From CAZXDS01 sp964639525 (lineage in GTDB: Bacteria > Bacteroidota > Ignavibacteria > Ignavibacteriales > Melioribacteraceae): a stretch of DNA of 35,945 bases. The stretch is taken from contig CAZXDS010000006.1 in assembly GCA_964639525.1 (NCBI GenBank), forward strand, positions 1-35,945. Direction: 5' to 3'. Position 1 is the first letter of the stretch. The number at the start of each line of letters is the position of its first letter. This document shows positions 23,309-31,980 of the stretch, piece after piece. A program made the translations under genes and the position numbers. The notes below the pieces were generated by a model. The model was not told the origin of the DNA and did not search any database. It saw nothing but the letters and a program-made list of their open reading frames with translations.

Positions 23309-24676
23309 CTATTGTGCTTTTACTCTTAACCACTTTGGTAGTTTAGCAGGGTGGGGTTTTCTTCCGTAAAATAAATCATCAAGTTTAACGGCAAGTGTTC
23401 TAAAAATTGACGAGTTTTTAATCCCAAATCTCACAGTGTTATGCAAAATATTATCAGGATGCGAATAAGGACAAACGCTTATACACCTTCCGCAATCAGT
23501 ACCAAGCGAACACCATAATGTAAAACACGCTTCTGCATTTATCTGCCATCTTTTTATTCCGTCAATATCTTTCATCTCGCCAAAAGGAATTGCTTTGCTC
23601 GGACATGAATCGGCACACTTTTCACATTTTGTGCAAAAATCAATCATTGAATAATCGTTCAGCGGATTATCGGTTAACAGCGGCAAGTTAGTAGTAACAA
23701 CCGAAATTCTAACCCGAGGTCCGAGCTTTTGTGTCATCAGCAAACCCATTCTCCCGATTTCGCCCAAACCTGCATCTCTTGCCACAAGCGGGCAAATAAT
23801 TTCATAATTTCCATCAATATGAGCACGTGCTTCGTAACCGAGATTTCTGATAAATCCTGCAATCTGCAAAGCCACTTTCCCTGATTCAAGATACTGCTGA
23901 CCCGATTCCATAACCATACTTCCCGAAGGTGCGGAGCTAATCATTTCTTTTGCCATTTCCACAGTGAAAGCAATTGCATATTTATGTTTGTTTACTACAC
24001 TTTTTCCATATCGACTGCCTCTTCCTCCAACAGAATAAAGATGGTAATCTTGCAGTTCAGTGATACCGCAATCAACTGCGCCCAATTTTTTTGACCACTG
24101 TTTAATATAATTTGAAATATCTTCTGGCTTGGATTGAATTTTATTTTCGCTGATATCTCCGTTGACAAAATTTCGTAATTCAGCAATTGTTTCAAAACTT
24201 GCATCCGCCGATGCGTAATGAAAAGGATTGTATTGAGTCGTCCCGCTTTTAAGCAAACCGGGCTTAGCTCTGAATATATCGTCCAATTCTTTTTTCTCGG
24301 GATTCTTCGAATAGTAATCTCCAAAATTTACAGAACCAATTTCCAATTCATTTCTTGAAAACATTGTATTCCGTTCGTCATACTTTTTTGTGGGAAATGT
24401 CTGACGATAATTTTTATTTTTACCAATCGGTAAAAGTAAAAGAATAACCAAGGCAATGAGGAAAACAAAAATCAACATTACAATTTCATTTTTATACGCA
24501 AACTCTATAACAGCCAATAATAATAAAGGAAGAGGCAAAAGTAGAGACAACTGTAAAAATCTTTTTACCGCTAAAGTTTCCTTTTCATTAAAGGAAATAA
24601 TTGATGCCGATGCAAACAATAAAAATGTAATTCCGGAAAGAATAAATAAAATTATATTTATCAACTGCCTCTCCAT
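23309..24676 (-). CDS. Membrane-anchored reductive-dehalogenase-like Fe-S protein
   Basis: 455 aa. Three N-terminal membrane helices (about 7-29, 40-60, 65-85) replace the Tat signal of classical RdhA. The soluble part has the RdhA-type corrinoid region (LGYEARAHIDGNYE, RDAGLGEIGRMGLLMTQKLG, then PRVRISVVTTNLPLL). Two ferredoxin clusters follow: C348-x2-C351-x2-C354-x3-C358 and C384 with C395-x2-C398-x3-C402 (CFTLWCSLGTDCGRCISVCP). QueG (epoxyqueuosine reductase) is a distant relative, but its characteristic GWIGKN and C-terminal HEAT repeats are absent. No rdhB anchor gene is adjacent, as expected if it anchors itself. Its substrate may not be an organohalide. It overlaps the sirtuin stop by 16 nt. 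Confidence 0.78.
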   Translation of the reverse strand: MERQLINIILFILSGITFLLFASASIISFNEKETLAVKRFLQLSLLLPLPLLLLAVIEFAYKNEIVMLIFVFLIALVILLLLPIGKNKNYRQTFPTKKYDERNTMFSRNELEIGSVNFGDYYSKNPEKKELDDIFRAKPGLLKSGTTQYNPFHYASADASFETIAELRNFVNGDISENKIQSKPEDISNYIKQWSKKLGAVDCGITELQDYHLYSVGGRGSRYGKSVVNKHKYAIAFTVEMAKEMISSAPSGSMVMESGQQYLESGKVALQIAGFIRNLGYEARAHIDGNYEIICPLVARDAGLGEIGRMGLLMTQKLGPRVRISVVTTNLPLLTDNPLNDYSMIDFCTKCEKCADSCPSKAIPFGEMKDIDGIKRWQINAEACFTLWCSLGTDCGRCISVCPYSHPDNILHNTVRFGIKNSSIFRTLAVKLDDLFYGRKPHPAKLPKWLRVKAQ

Positions 24677-25407
24677 TCTTTGATTTTTTTAATAATTTCA
24701 GGAAGTAATTCTCCTGCTTTCCCGATAAGCGACAAATCAACAGAACGTGTTATTTCAGTCTGCTCAACATTTATCTCCACTATGTATGCTCCAAATTCCT
24801 TTGCTGTTACCGGAATATATGCCGCCGGATAAACTACTGCGGAAGTTCCTACAATAAAACAGATATCACTTTCCCGTGCCAATGCTTCCGCTTTTTCAAA
24901 AACACCTTGCGGTAAACTTTCACCAAACCAAACAACATCGGGGCGAATCATTCCGCTACATTTGGGGCATTTAGGAGCTTCGCTTACTGATTGAAAATCT
25001 TCAACTCCGAAAAAAGTATTGCAGTCAATGCAAAAATTCCTTTCAATATTTCCGTGCAGCTCAAGAACATTCGTACTTCCGGCTCTGTTGTGAAGATTAT
25101 CAACATTTTGAGTTACAACAGAAACAGAGTTGTAATATTTTTCAAATTCGGCAATGGCATAATGTCCGGAGTTAGGAGAAGTTTCGTGTACTATTTGTCG
25201 GCGGTATTGGTACCATTCCCAAACGAGATTAGGATTTTTCATAAACCCGTCAAAACTTGCGAGTTCTTCCGGTTTCATTTTATTCCACAAACCGCCTTTT
25301 CCTCTAAATGTATCAATCCCGCTTTCGGCGGATATTCCAGCACCTGTAAAAATTAAAATATTATCGGCATTCTGTAATCTGTTTATAAAAGGTTCAGGGT
25401 AGTTCAT
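24661..25407 (-). CDS. cobB: Sirtuin NAD-dependent protein deacylase
   Basis: 248 aa Sir2 family. NAD site GAGISAESGIDTFRG (about 22-36), TQNVDNLH (99-106), catalytic H118 (ELHGN), zinc ligands C126, C129, C147, C150. The Y66-Q-Y-R69 segment (VWEWYQYRRQ) matches the Tyr/Arg pair that binds succinyl or malonyl groups in SIRT5-type enzymes, so desuccinylase activity is likely in addition to deacetylase. Cytoplasmic. It is upstream of, and overlaps by 16 nt, the RdhA-like gene; a functional link is not evident. A strong terminator (25431-25457) separates it from the TPR gene upstream. Confidence 0.92.
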   Translation of the reverse strand: MNYPEPFINRLQNADNILIFTGAGISAESGIDTFRGKGGLWNKMKPEELASFDGFMKNPNLVWEWYQYRRQIVHETSPNSGHYAIAEFEKYYNSVSVVTQNVDNLHNRAGSTNVLELHGNIERNFCIDCNTFFGVEDFQSVSEAPKCPKCSGMIRPDVVWFGESLPQGVFEKAEALARESDICFIVGTSAVVYPAAYIPVTAKEFGAYIVEINVEQTEITRSVDLSLIGKAGELLPEIIKKIKEWRGS

Positions 25408-25430
25408 AGAATTATTTTGCTAAAACAATA

Positions 25431-25457
25431 AACGCTGAGTTATAAAAACTCAGCGTT
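25431..25457 (-). terminator. Rho-independent terminator after the TPR-protein gene
   Basis: Perfect 11-bp stem AACGCTGAGTT / AACTCAGCGTT with a 5-nt loop, followed on the minus strand by a T-rich stretch. It ends the run of minus-strand genes that finishes at 25577. Confidence 0.8.
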
Positions 25458-25510
25458 AGTTAAAATAAATATTATTTATTGGTTTGTGTTAAGCATAAAA
25501 TTAAATTTTA

Positions 25511-25550
25511 TGAGATGTTAAAATTATTCGCCGCGGCAAACAGCATCTCA
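25511..25550. repeat. Hairpin with GC-rich palindrome in its loop
   Basis: TGAGATG (25511-25517) pairs with CATCTCA (25544-25550). The loop contains CGCCGCGGCA, a GC island in AT-rich DNA also found at about 32710-32722 inside MITE copy B. Confidence 0.45.
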
Positions 25551-25576
25551 TGTGTGAAACATAATTAAATATTTAA

Positions 25577-26365
25577 TTATTCCAATTCTTCGTTTACCTC
25601 AACAAGAAACGCTTTAGCTTCAACTTTTTTTGCTTCGTCGTCTTCATCTGTAATTGGTGATGCAATTGCTTTTTCCAATTGTTCTTTTGCCAATTTATAT
25701 TGATCATCTCTTTCAAGTGCTCTTGCATAATCAAGCTCAATCATTACAAAATTAGGTTTAAGACTATCGGCTATTTTGTAATGCACCAAAGCAGAGTCTA
25801 AATCAGCCCAGCCAAGTCCAAGAACAGCGCGAGCAGGTGCCCATTTTGTGCTTACTTTTGCGTGTGTTCTTGCAAGAACGTAGTGTGCAATTGCTTGAAT
25901 GTAATCACCGCCATTATCAAGAGCAATTGCTTTTTTACAATAATCTCGTGCCGAGTTAACAATACCACCGACAGAAAAAACTCCTTTGAAAAGTGCGATT
26001 TTACCTTTGGCAATTGCCACTCTTAAATAAGTAACCGATTTTGTAGAATCAAGTGCAACTGATTTTTCGGCATATTTTAAAGCTTCGTGATATTTTGCTT
26101 CTTGGGCGTCTTCCTGTTCACCGGTAGAAGTAGGCATGTGCTCAGCAATATCAACAGTTGCACGGCTCAGTCTCCAATAAACTTGCCAATTATCAGGGAA
26201 AAGTTTGTTGGCTTCCTGGTAAGTGTCCAAAGCCTTTTGATTGTTAAATTGCTCGGTGAAATTGTCGCCCTTTTCTAAAAGTTCATCCAATGTTTGCGCG
26301 AATGCCGATATTCCAAAGGCAACAAAAAACATAATTGTGAACAATATCAGATTTTTTACTTTCAT
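25577..26365 (-). CDS. Exported TPR protein, function unknown
   Basis: 262 aa with a clear signal peptide ending near AFAQ (about residue 24), so periplasmic or membrane-associated. The body is helical tetratricopeptide repeats (for example NQKALDTYQEANKLFPDN, KYHEALKYAEKSVALDS, and repeats near VMIELDYARALERDDQYKLA) and a Glu-rich tail. GAGG precedes the ATG. It is the last gene of a minus-strand run (hybrid kinase, NusG paralogue, YhaM-like, TPR) with gaps of 15-21 nt, ended by the terminator at 25431-25457. TPR proteins are scaffolds; the partner is unknown. Confidence 0.85.
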   Translation of the reverse strand: MKVKNLILFTIMFFVAFGISAFAQTLDELLEKGDNFTEQFNNQKALDTYQEANKLFPDNWQVYWRLSRATVDIAEHMPTSTGEQEDAQEAKYHEALKYAEKSVALDSTKSVTYLRVAIAKGKIALFKGVFSVGGIVNSARDYCKKAIALDNGGDYIQAIAHYVLARTHAKVSTKWAPARAVLGLGWADLDSALVHYKIADSLKPNFVMIELDYARALERDDQYKLAKEQLEKAIASPITDEDDEAKKVEAKAFLVEVNEELE

Positions 26366-26383
26366 AACTAGACCTCTTTGTTA

Positions 26384-27373
26384 TTAATCGAAAAGTGATT
26401 CTTTTAATTTCTCTCCTTCTTCTTCTTTTGGAACTAACAGTGCAGTTCCGGCGAGCGGTAAAAATCTCGTCCAACCCGTATTACTGTTAGCTTCCTGTTT
26501 CACCGCCTGTGAATATGCATTTGTTTTTGCACTTAATTCATCGGCATGATACAAAGCAATTGCTTCTACGGTTTTCGGTTCCACCGGAGTTGCGTGTTCC
26601 AATTTTCCTTGATGGCTTAAAATAAGATGAATCAGTTTATTAAGCAAATTTTCAGGAAACCCATTTATTGATTTTGCTGTTCTTTCCGTAGCCATTGCAG
26701 CAATTACAATATGCCCAATAAGTTTGCCTTTGGTTGTATAATCGAATGAAGCATCCGCACTTAATTCCTCAGTCTTTCCAAAATCATGAAGCAGCGCCCC
26801 TGAAATTAAAAGGTCTCTATCCAAATGAGAATGAATAGTGCACATCAAATTGCATATTTTTACAATTTCCAAAGTGTGCTCAAGCAAACCATGAATGTAT
26901 GCATGATGCCAAGCTTTACCCGCAGGAACACGAATATATTTTTCATACGTTTCGCCGGACAGCATTTTTTTTAATAAATTATTTAAGTATGGATTTTTTA
27001 TAGAATTAATGACACTGTTCAATTCTTCCTTCATTTCATTAATATTTCTTTGTGATTTAGGTAAAAAATCTTCTGCCGATATTCCATCTGATAAATCAAC
27101 AGGTCGAATCTTGGAAATTTTTATTTGAGGCTGATTATTAAAGGATTCCAATTTCCCTTTCACTTTTACAACATCGCCTTCTTTTATTTCTTTAATAATA
27201 GATGAAAATCCATCCCACATTTTAGCGGAAAAACCTGCCGATTCATCTCGCAAAATTAAATCTAAATACGATTTGTTGTTGCGGGAGGTTTTCACCTCCA
27301 TTTTAGGAACAAGGAGAAAATGATCAATATAATCTCCTGTTTTAAGCTCTAATAATTTTTTTTGATTTTCCAT
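26384..27373 (-). CDS. OB-fold/HD-domain 3'-5' exoribonuclease, YhaM-like
   Basis: 329 aa. N-terminal OB-fold nucleic-acid-binding domain (about 15-95, DYIDHFLLVPKMEV and VKVKGKLESFNNQPQIKI), then an HD metal-dependent phosphohydrolase domain with HHAYIHGLLEHT (about 155-166) and LLHDFGKTEE (about 194-203). The order OB then HD matches Bacillus YhaM, a 3'-5' exonuclease acting on RNA and DNA. Cytoplasmic. It lies 15 nt downstream of a NusG-like elongation factor gene, so both may relate to transcript handling. The last residues are Glu/Lys-rich. Confidence 0.88.
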   Translation of the reverse strand: MENQKKLLELKTGDYIDHFLLVPKMEVKTSRNNKSYLDLILRDESAGFSAKMWDGFSSIIKEIKEGDVVKVKGKLESFNNQPQIKISKIRPVDLSDGISAEDFLPKSQRNINEMKEELNSVINSIKNPYLNNLLKKMLSGETYEKYIRVPAGKAWHHAYIHGLLEHTLEIVKICNLMCTIHSHLDRDLLISGALLHDFGKTEELSADASFDYTTKGKLIGHIVIAAMATERTAKSINGFPENLLNKLIHLILSHQGKLEHATPVEPKTVEAIALYHADELSAKTNAYSQAVKQEANSNTGWTRFLPLAGTALLVPKEEEGEKLKESLFD

Positions 27374-27388
27374 AGCTACTCTTTCAAT

Positions 27389-27925
27389 TTAAATCTTTAA
27401 AATTTTTACATCTTTTGATGGAAGCCGCACAACTACAGAACGCTGAAGCAAATCACAAGTAATTGCAAGCATTGAATCATCATTCTCATTAGTAAATACA
27501 ACACCTTCAACGCCTGAAAATGGACCTGAATTAATTACAACTTTAGTGCCCGATTTAATTTTATCAGAAACAAAAACATCGGGATTTTTTGAAAGAACTC
27601 TTTTTAGGTTTTCAATTTGAAAGTCTTGTACGTGTGCAGGTTGACCGCTAAACGTTACCGTGTTTACTACGGCATCGCTTTTAAGTGCAATGCCTCTTTC
27701 ATATTCATCTACTTTTGCAAAAATATAACCTTTAAATAGCGGTTCTGTAACTTTTTTCTTTCTGTCGCTCCATTGTTTTAACCTTGTTACAGTTGGCAAA
27801 TAATGTTCAATACCAAGCGAATTAAAATCAATATCGGCTTTAAACTCGTGTCTTGATTTTGTATAAAAAGCATACCAATATCTCTCTTGCGAAAGGTTGG
27901 GATTGTTGTGTGTTTCCAAATTCAT
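27389..27925 (-). CDS. NusG-family antitermination factor (UpxY/RfaH/LoaP-like paralogue)
   Basis: 178 aa. NusG N-terminal domain (RYWYAFYTKSRHEFKAD, EPLFKGYIFAKV) and a C-terminal KOW-containing domain (GTKVVINSGPFSGVEGVVF). The short insertless NGN and the KKVTEPLFKGYIF pattern are those of specialised paralogues such as UpxY, which act on long polysaccharide operons. Here no polysaccharide genes are adjacent; it sits between a hybrid sensor kinase (21 nt upstream) and a YhaM-like nuclease (15 nt downstream). Target operon unknown. Confidence 0.88.
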   Translation of the reverse strand: MNLETHNNPNLSQERYWYAFYTKSRHEFKADIDFNSLGIEHYLPTVTRLKQWSDRKKKVTEPLFKGYIFAKVDEYERGIALKSDAVVNTVTFSGQPAHVQDFQIENLKRVLSKNPDVFVSDKIKSGTKVVINSGPFSGVEGVVFTNENDDSMLAITCDLLQRSVVVRLPSKDVKILKI

Positions 27926-27946
27926 ATATGTATCTAATTAATTTTA

Positions 27947-29524
27947 CTAAGCTGAAATGGTTTCTTTAATATCTAAAATCAAATTGTCAAGGTTAACTGG
28001 TTTTGTAATCAATTTATTGATGCCCAATTCTTTATATTTCATTTCCAAAGCTTCATCAAAAAAGGAGGAAATTACAATTATAGGAATAATATCAAAATAC
28101 TTTTTCTTCATTGCTTCTACCAGTTGAATTCCGTTCATCAACGGCATGTTGTGATCGGTTATTACTGCAGCAGGAATCTTTTCCAGAATAATACTCATAG
28201 CTTCATAACCGTTTTCCGCTTCAATTACTTTATAGTTTTCAAATGCATTATTAACTGTGCGAAGATATAGTTTTCTTACCTCAGAATCATCTTCAACTAT
28301 TAAAATTATATTTTCTGCTTCGGGCAAAGTAATGTGGAACTCACTGCCTTCACCCAACTTTGAATAAAACCAAATTTCGCCATTATGCTTTTCTACAATT
28401 TCCTTTACCAACGTCAAACCAAGTCCGCTGCCTTTTTCTCCATTAGTTCCAACAAGAGAAAGTTTTTCATCAATTTTAAAAAGCTTTGCCTGATTGGCAT
28501 CATCCATACCAATTCCCTCATCCTTTACAACAAGTTCCAACAAACCCTTTTTGAAAACATTGGAAGTAACAAATATTTTTTTGCCGGTAGGTGTAAACTT
28601 AATTGCATTACTCAAAAGGTTACTTACCGCTTGTGTACTCAAACGTTCATCGGCATTAATAAAGTATGTTTTGTTTATTTCTACTTTTACTTCCACTCCC
28701 TTTCGTATTGCTGCTCCGGTTAGTACTGAAACACAGTTAGAAACAAGAGTTCTAAGATTTAATCTACGCATTTCAACAATCATTTTTCCGGATTGCAGTC
28801 TTGCCCAATCCAATAAATAATTTACCATTTGAAGTTGGTTTTTTGAAGCATCATAAATAAATTGCAAATATTCCCTGCGTTCAAAATCCGTTAAATCGTT
28901 ATCGTTAAGCAGTATTTCAGAAAAACCTAACAGACTTGTAAACGGAGTGCGTAAATCGTGGGAAACAATGGAAATAAATTTATCCTTTTGTACATTAACA
29001 TTTGTTAATCGTTCAACTTCTTTGTAAATATTTTCGGTGTTATTTTTAATTGCGGAAATATTTGCAGAAAATCCTCTAATCAGTTTTGGAATTTTACTTT
29101 CGTCCCTATCCAATATTACTGTTGTAAACAGTGTAAGCGTTTCACCGGATTTAGTTGTGATGTGGTATTCAAAATCAGTAGAATCTTCGGTCGTCGGATC
29201 AAGTAATTCGTTCAATTGTTTTTTTATTTTTGATAATTCATATTCATTGCTAAAAGAAAAAATACCCTCACGGTTTTCCTGCAATTCAGAAATGGAATAT
29301 CCTGTTAAGATTTCTACTGCATCTGAGTAATAAACAAACTCATTATCATCAACATTTTTAATAAACCAGAAAAAATTATCAAATCCCGAGTCAAGTGAAT
29401 CAAATAATTGACTATGCTCTTTTTTATTAACACTTAAATTGAATAATTCTAGCAGTTCCTGATATGCAGAATCATCACGGGATAGTAACTTTAATTTTTG
29501 TGCTAAGCTTGAAGTATTTTTCAT
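27947..29524 (-). CDS. Cytoplasmic PAS / histidine kinase / receiver hybrid
   Basis: 525 aa from the ATG at 29524; the frame is open to 29587, but that segment lacks domain sequence and overlaps a likely promoter. Order: N-terminal helical part, PAS domain (FWFIKNVDDNEFVYYS, EILTGYSISEL), HisKA (SIVSHDLRTPFTSLLGFSEI, His about 188), HATPase (NLLSNAIKFTPTG, DEGIGMDD, GSGLGLTLVKEIVEKHNG), then a receiver (LIVEDDSEVRKLY; phospho-Asp about 455 in VITDHNMPLMNG; Lys in LITKPVN). No membrane helix, so it senses a cytoplasmic signal. There is no DNA-binding output, so it probably feeds a phosphorelay or acts on the adjacent NusG-like gene product pathway, which is inference. Confidence 0.9.
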   Translation of the reverse strand: MKNTSSLAQKLKLLSRDDSAYQELLELFNLSVNKKEHSQLFDSLDSGFDNFFWFIKNVDDNEFVYYSDAVEILTGYSISELQENREGIFSFSNEYELSKIKKQLNELLDPTTEDSTDFEYHITTKSGETLTLFTTVILDRDESKIPKLIRGFSANISAIKNNTENIYKEVERLTNVNVQKDKFISIVSHDLRTPFTSLLGFSEILLNDNDLTDFERREYLQFIYDASKNQLQMVNYLLDWARLQSGKMIVEMRRLNLRTLVSNCVSVLTGAAIRKGVEVKVEINKTYFINADERLSTQAVSNLLSNAIKFTPTGKKIFVTSNVFKKGLLELVVKDEGIGMDDANQAKLFKIDEKLSLVGTNGEKGSGLGLTLVKEIVEKHNGEIWFYSKLGEGSEFHITLPEAENIILIVEDDSEVRKLYLRTVNNAFENYKVIEAENGYEAMSIILEKIPAAVITDHNMPLMNGIQLVEAMKKKYFDIIPIIVISSFFDEALEMKYKELGINKLITKPVNLDNLILDIKETISA

Positions 29525-29552
29525 TTTTTTTGAGCATGAATAATGTAAACTA

Positions 29553-29560
29553 CAAATATA
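29553..29560 (-). promoter_or_regulatory. Candidate -7 box for the hybrid kinase operon
   Basis: Minus-strand TATATTTG matches TAnnTTTG and lies about 28 nt upstream of the ATG at 29524. This favours that start over the longer one at 29587. No convincing -33 box. Confidence 0.4.
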
Positions 29561-29610
29561 TGGAACATTCGGCTTTGACGGAAGCAAATATTATTTTTCA
29601 AAAATTCAAG

Positions 29611-30255
29611 TCAAAACGTAAATTCATCATCATATGATATTTCAGGTTTTGTATCTGAAATATCATCTTCTTCATTTTCCCAATCATAGCGTTTATACGG
29701 ATCTGACTTTCTATAAACAAACGCAAGTATCACTCCCCAAATTGCACCAAACAGATGATATTCCCACGATATGCCCGGGTCCAAAGGAAGAACTCCCCAG
29801 ACCATTCCGCCGTATAAAAATGTTACGAGCAACGCCAAAGCTATTGAACGCGTATCTCTGCGGATAACACCACTGAAAAAAATAAATGATGCCAAACCGT
29901 ATATCAATCCGCTTGCCCCAATGTGATATGACTCTCTTCCAAAAAACCAGACAAAAATTCCGGGTAGTATATACAGCAATACAAAAACTTGTTTCGATGA
30001 ATTTTTATAAAAATAAAATAATCCGATTCCGAGGAACAACAGTGGGAGTGTATTTGAAATTAAATGATTAAAACTCCCGTGAATTAATGGGGCGGTAAAA
30101 ATCCCAATCAACCCAAACAAATAGTGAGGATGCAAACCAAATTTATCCAAATTAATTTTAAATAATTCTTCAAAAATTCTTATTATCCAAAGTAGAAGAA
30201 TAAAGGATGCTGTTGGATATAAACTTTTCAGAAATATTTCTTTATCAGTATTCAT
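29611..30255 (-). CDS. Rhomboid-family intramembrane serine protease
   Basis: 214 aa, about six membrane helices. Rhomboid signature: H64-x3-N68 (FNHLISN), catalytic S115 in G113-A-S-G (HIGASGLIYG), catalytic H167 (WEYHLFGAIWG). It cleaves single-pass membrane proteins within the bilayer. A charged cytoplasmic tail (EEDDISDTKPE) follows the last helix. It lies 15 nt downstream of the metallopeptidase gene on the same strand, so the two peptidases are probably co-transcribed. Substrate unknown. Confidence 0.92.
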   Translation of the reverse strand: MNTDKEIFLKSLYPTASFILLLWIIRIFEELFKINLDKFGLHPHYLFGLIGIFTAPLIHGSFNHLISNTLPLLFLGIGLFYFYKNSSKQVFVLLYILPGIFVWFFGRESYHIGASGLIYGLASFIFFSGVIRRDTRSIALALLVTFLYGGMVWGVLPLDPGISWEYHLFGAIWGVILAFVYRKSDPYKRYDWENEEDDISDTKPEISYDDEFTF

Positions 30256-30270
30256 TTAAATATGATCTAA

Positions 30271-31878
30271 TCATTTATTAACAAACTGTTCGGCAAAATA
30301 TTTAGGATTTAATTTTTCACCTGTTGCAGTTTCAATTAGCTTATCCCAGCGATAAAGAGAGCCGTATGACATAAACAAATTTATTAAATAATTTCCCGCA
30401 TCTTTTTTTTCGTAAAAGCTAACGGATTTTGAATCTGCTTTCAACACTTTGTCTTTGATGTAATAATATAATTGAGAGGCGAGTAATTCACCGAGCATAT
30501 AATTGTGATAATACGCCGGATACAAAGCTATGTGAATTTTAGCTGCCCAATCCGCTTTGTTCCTGCCTTCAGGCATTTTTAATAGCTGATACTTTTCAAC
30601 AAGTTGTTTCCAAAGTAAATTTAAATCTTGATCGGGATTATTATATAATTCTTTTTCAAAACGATAAACCACCTGCACCCAACGCGAAAATATAATTTGT
30701 TCCATTCGCAGAGAATTAGTACAATCCTCATTGATTTTTCCCTTTTCCATATCTGAAATTTTCATCACATCTTTTAACCATTCGGCATTTGCAGCCATTC
30801 GCCCAAACATTATTGCAATAGCTTCCGTTGTAAAAATGTGGGCAGGTTGCCGTAAAGTCCAAGGTAATTTTTGTGATAGATATTTGTCGTAAGCAGCGTG
30901 TCCAAATTCGTGCAGCATTGTACTCATCCATTGCCGGTTAGGTTTAATATTACAAACAACTCTTACATCACCGTCCCGGTCAATGTGTGTGCAGTAAGCG
31001 TGCTGATATTTCCCTTCTTTTTCAAACAAGTCGCTTTTTTCAAATAAATCGGCAATATCAATACCAATTGTTCGATAATAATTTTTTGTTATTTCCGAGA
31101 TATCACTTTCTTCAAAATATTTATCCAAATTTGTTTTGTAAATGTTTGGACCCTGCTGAAAAAACTTATCTTGATAATGCCACGGCATAAGTTCCTTATT
31201 ATTTACACCGTAATGCTGAGCAAGGAAACTGTCCGTTTCTTGTTTTAATTTTGCAAACGGCACTTTGATATATTCATCAAGTTTATCAAAAATTGAATCA
31301 ATTTCTTCTACGCTTTGTTCGCTCAGGCTTAAACTCATCTCGTGAAAATTATCATATCCCAATTGTGTCGCCGCTTTGTTCCGCAACTTAACAAGTTCAA
31401 TAACATCGGCAGCAACTGTTTCCCCAATATTTTTACTTGCTTCCCACGCAGTTTTTAATTCAGCCGAGTCTATGCTTTTTTTAAGGATTTCATCAACCTG
31501 ATTATCAGTAACTTTTTTGCCGTTAATTTCAGCACGGTAAGTTGAAAAGGTCTGCTCAATTTTCGTTGATAGAGCGATAATTTCTTCAAGTAAAGTAGAA
31601 TCAAATTGGTTGCCTGCGTAAGAATTATAAATCAAATCTATTTGACGCTTAATTATTGGGTCTTTAATATTTTCAGATTTTTTTAACTCGAAAATTTTTT
31701 CAAATTGTTTCTTATTCGAATAAAATTTTTCCAACTTAAGCTGAAATTCGCCGGCTTTTTGATAGTCAGCAGGTTCGCCGCTAATAGTGGCTTTAAAATT
31801 TGATAGAGCGGATTGTTTGTATAATTCCTTTACGGAATTTTCATAATTAAGAATAAATAATAACGCTTCGTTTTCCAC
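30271..31878 (-). CDS. M2/M3-type zinc metallopeptidase
   Basis: 535 aa gluzincin. The zinc motif HEFGH (about 322-326, MLHEFGHAAYDKYL) is followed at the expected distance by TTEAIAIMFGRMA, whose Glu is the third ligand. The LPWTLRQPAHIFTTEA context resembles the M2 (ACE-like) family, and overall length and N-terminal helical region fit M2/M3 oligopeptidases. No signal peptide, so cytoplasmic. Start is GTG at 31878; no ATG is better placed. Likely first gene of a two-gene unit with the rhomboid protease. Confidence 0.85.
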   Translation of the reverse strand: MENEALLFILNYENSVKELYKQSALSNFKATISGEPADYQKAGEFQLKLEKFYSNKKQFEKIFELKKSENIKDPIIKRQIDLIYNSYAGNQFDSTLLEEIIALSTKIEQTFSTYRAEINGKKVTDNQVDEILKKSIDSAELKTAWEASKNIGETVAADVIELVKLRNKAATQLGYDNFHEMSLSLSEQSVEEIDSIFDKLDEYIKVPFAKLKQETDSFLAQHYGVNNKELMPWHYQDKFFQQGPNIYKTNLDKYFEESDISEITKNYYRTIGIDIADLFEKSDLFEKEGKYQHAYCTHIDRDGDVRVVCNIKPNRQWMSTMLHEFGHAAYDKYLSQKLPWTLRQPAHIFTTEAIAIMFGRMAANAEWLKDVMKISDMEKGKINEDCTNSLRMEQIIFSRWVQVVYRFEKELYNNPDQDLNLLWKQLVEKYQLLKMPEGRNKADWAAKIHIALYPAYYHNYMLGELLASQLYYYIKDKVLKADSKSVSFYEKKDAGNYLINLFMSYGSLYRWDKLIETATGEKLNPKYFAEQFVNK

Positions 31879-31980
31879 AGGTTGCCTTAATTTTTTAAAA
31901 TTTCTTCTTGAACATTTTTTTGCTTTTCTATCGTTATCCCGTCTCTGTCAAAACGATAAGGAATATTATTGATAGATTGC

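Noticed and set aside
23309..24676. Calling the Fe-S protein QueG because queE-queD are nearby
   Set aside because: It lacks the QueG GWIGKN segment and HEAT repeats and has RdhA-type motifs and membrane helices; queE-queD are on the other strand.
28385..28820. Plus-strand ORFs of 108-112 aa inside the hybrid kinase region
   Set aside because: Antisense shadows of the conserved HisKA/HATPase coding sequence.
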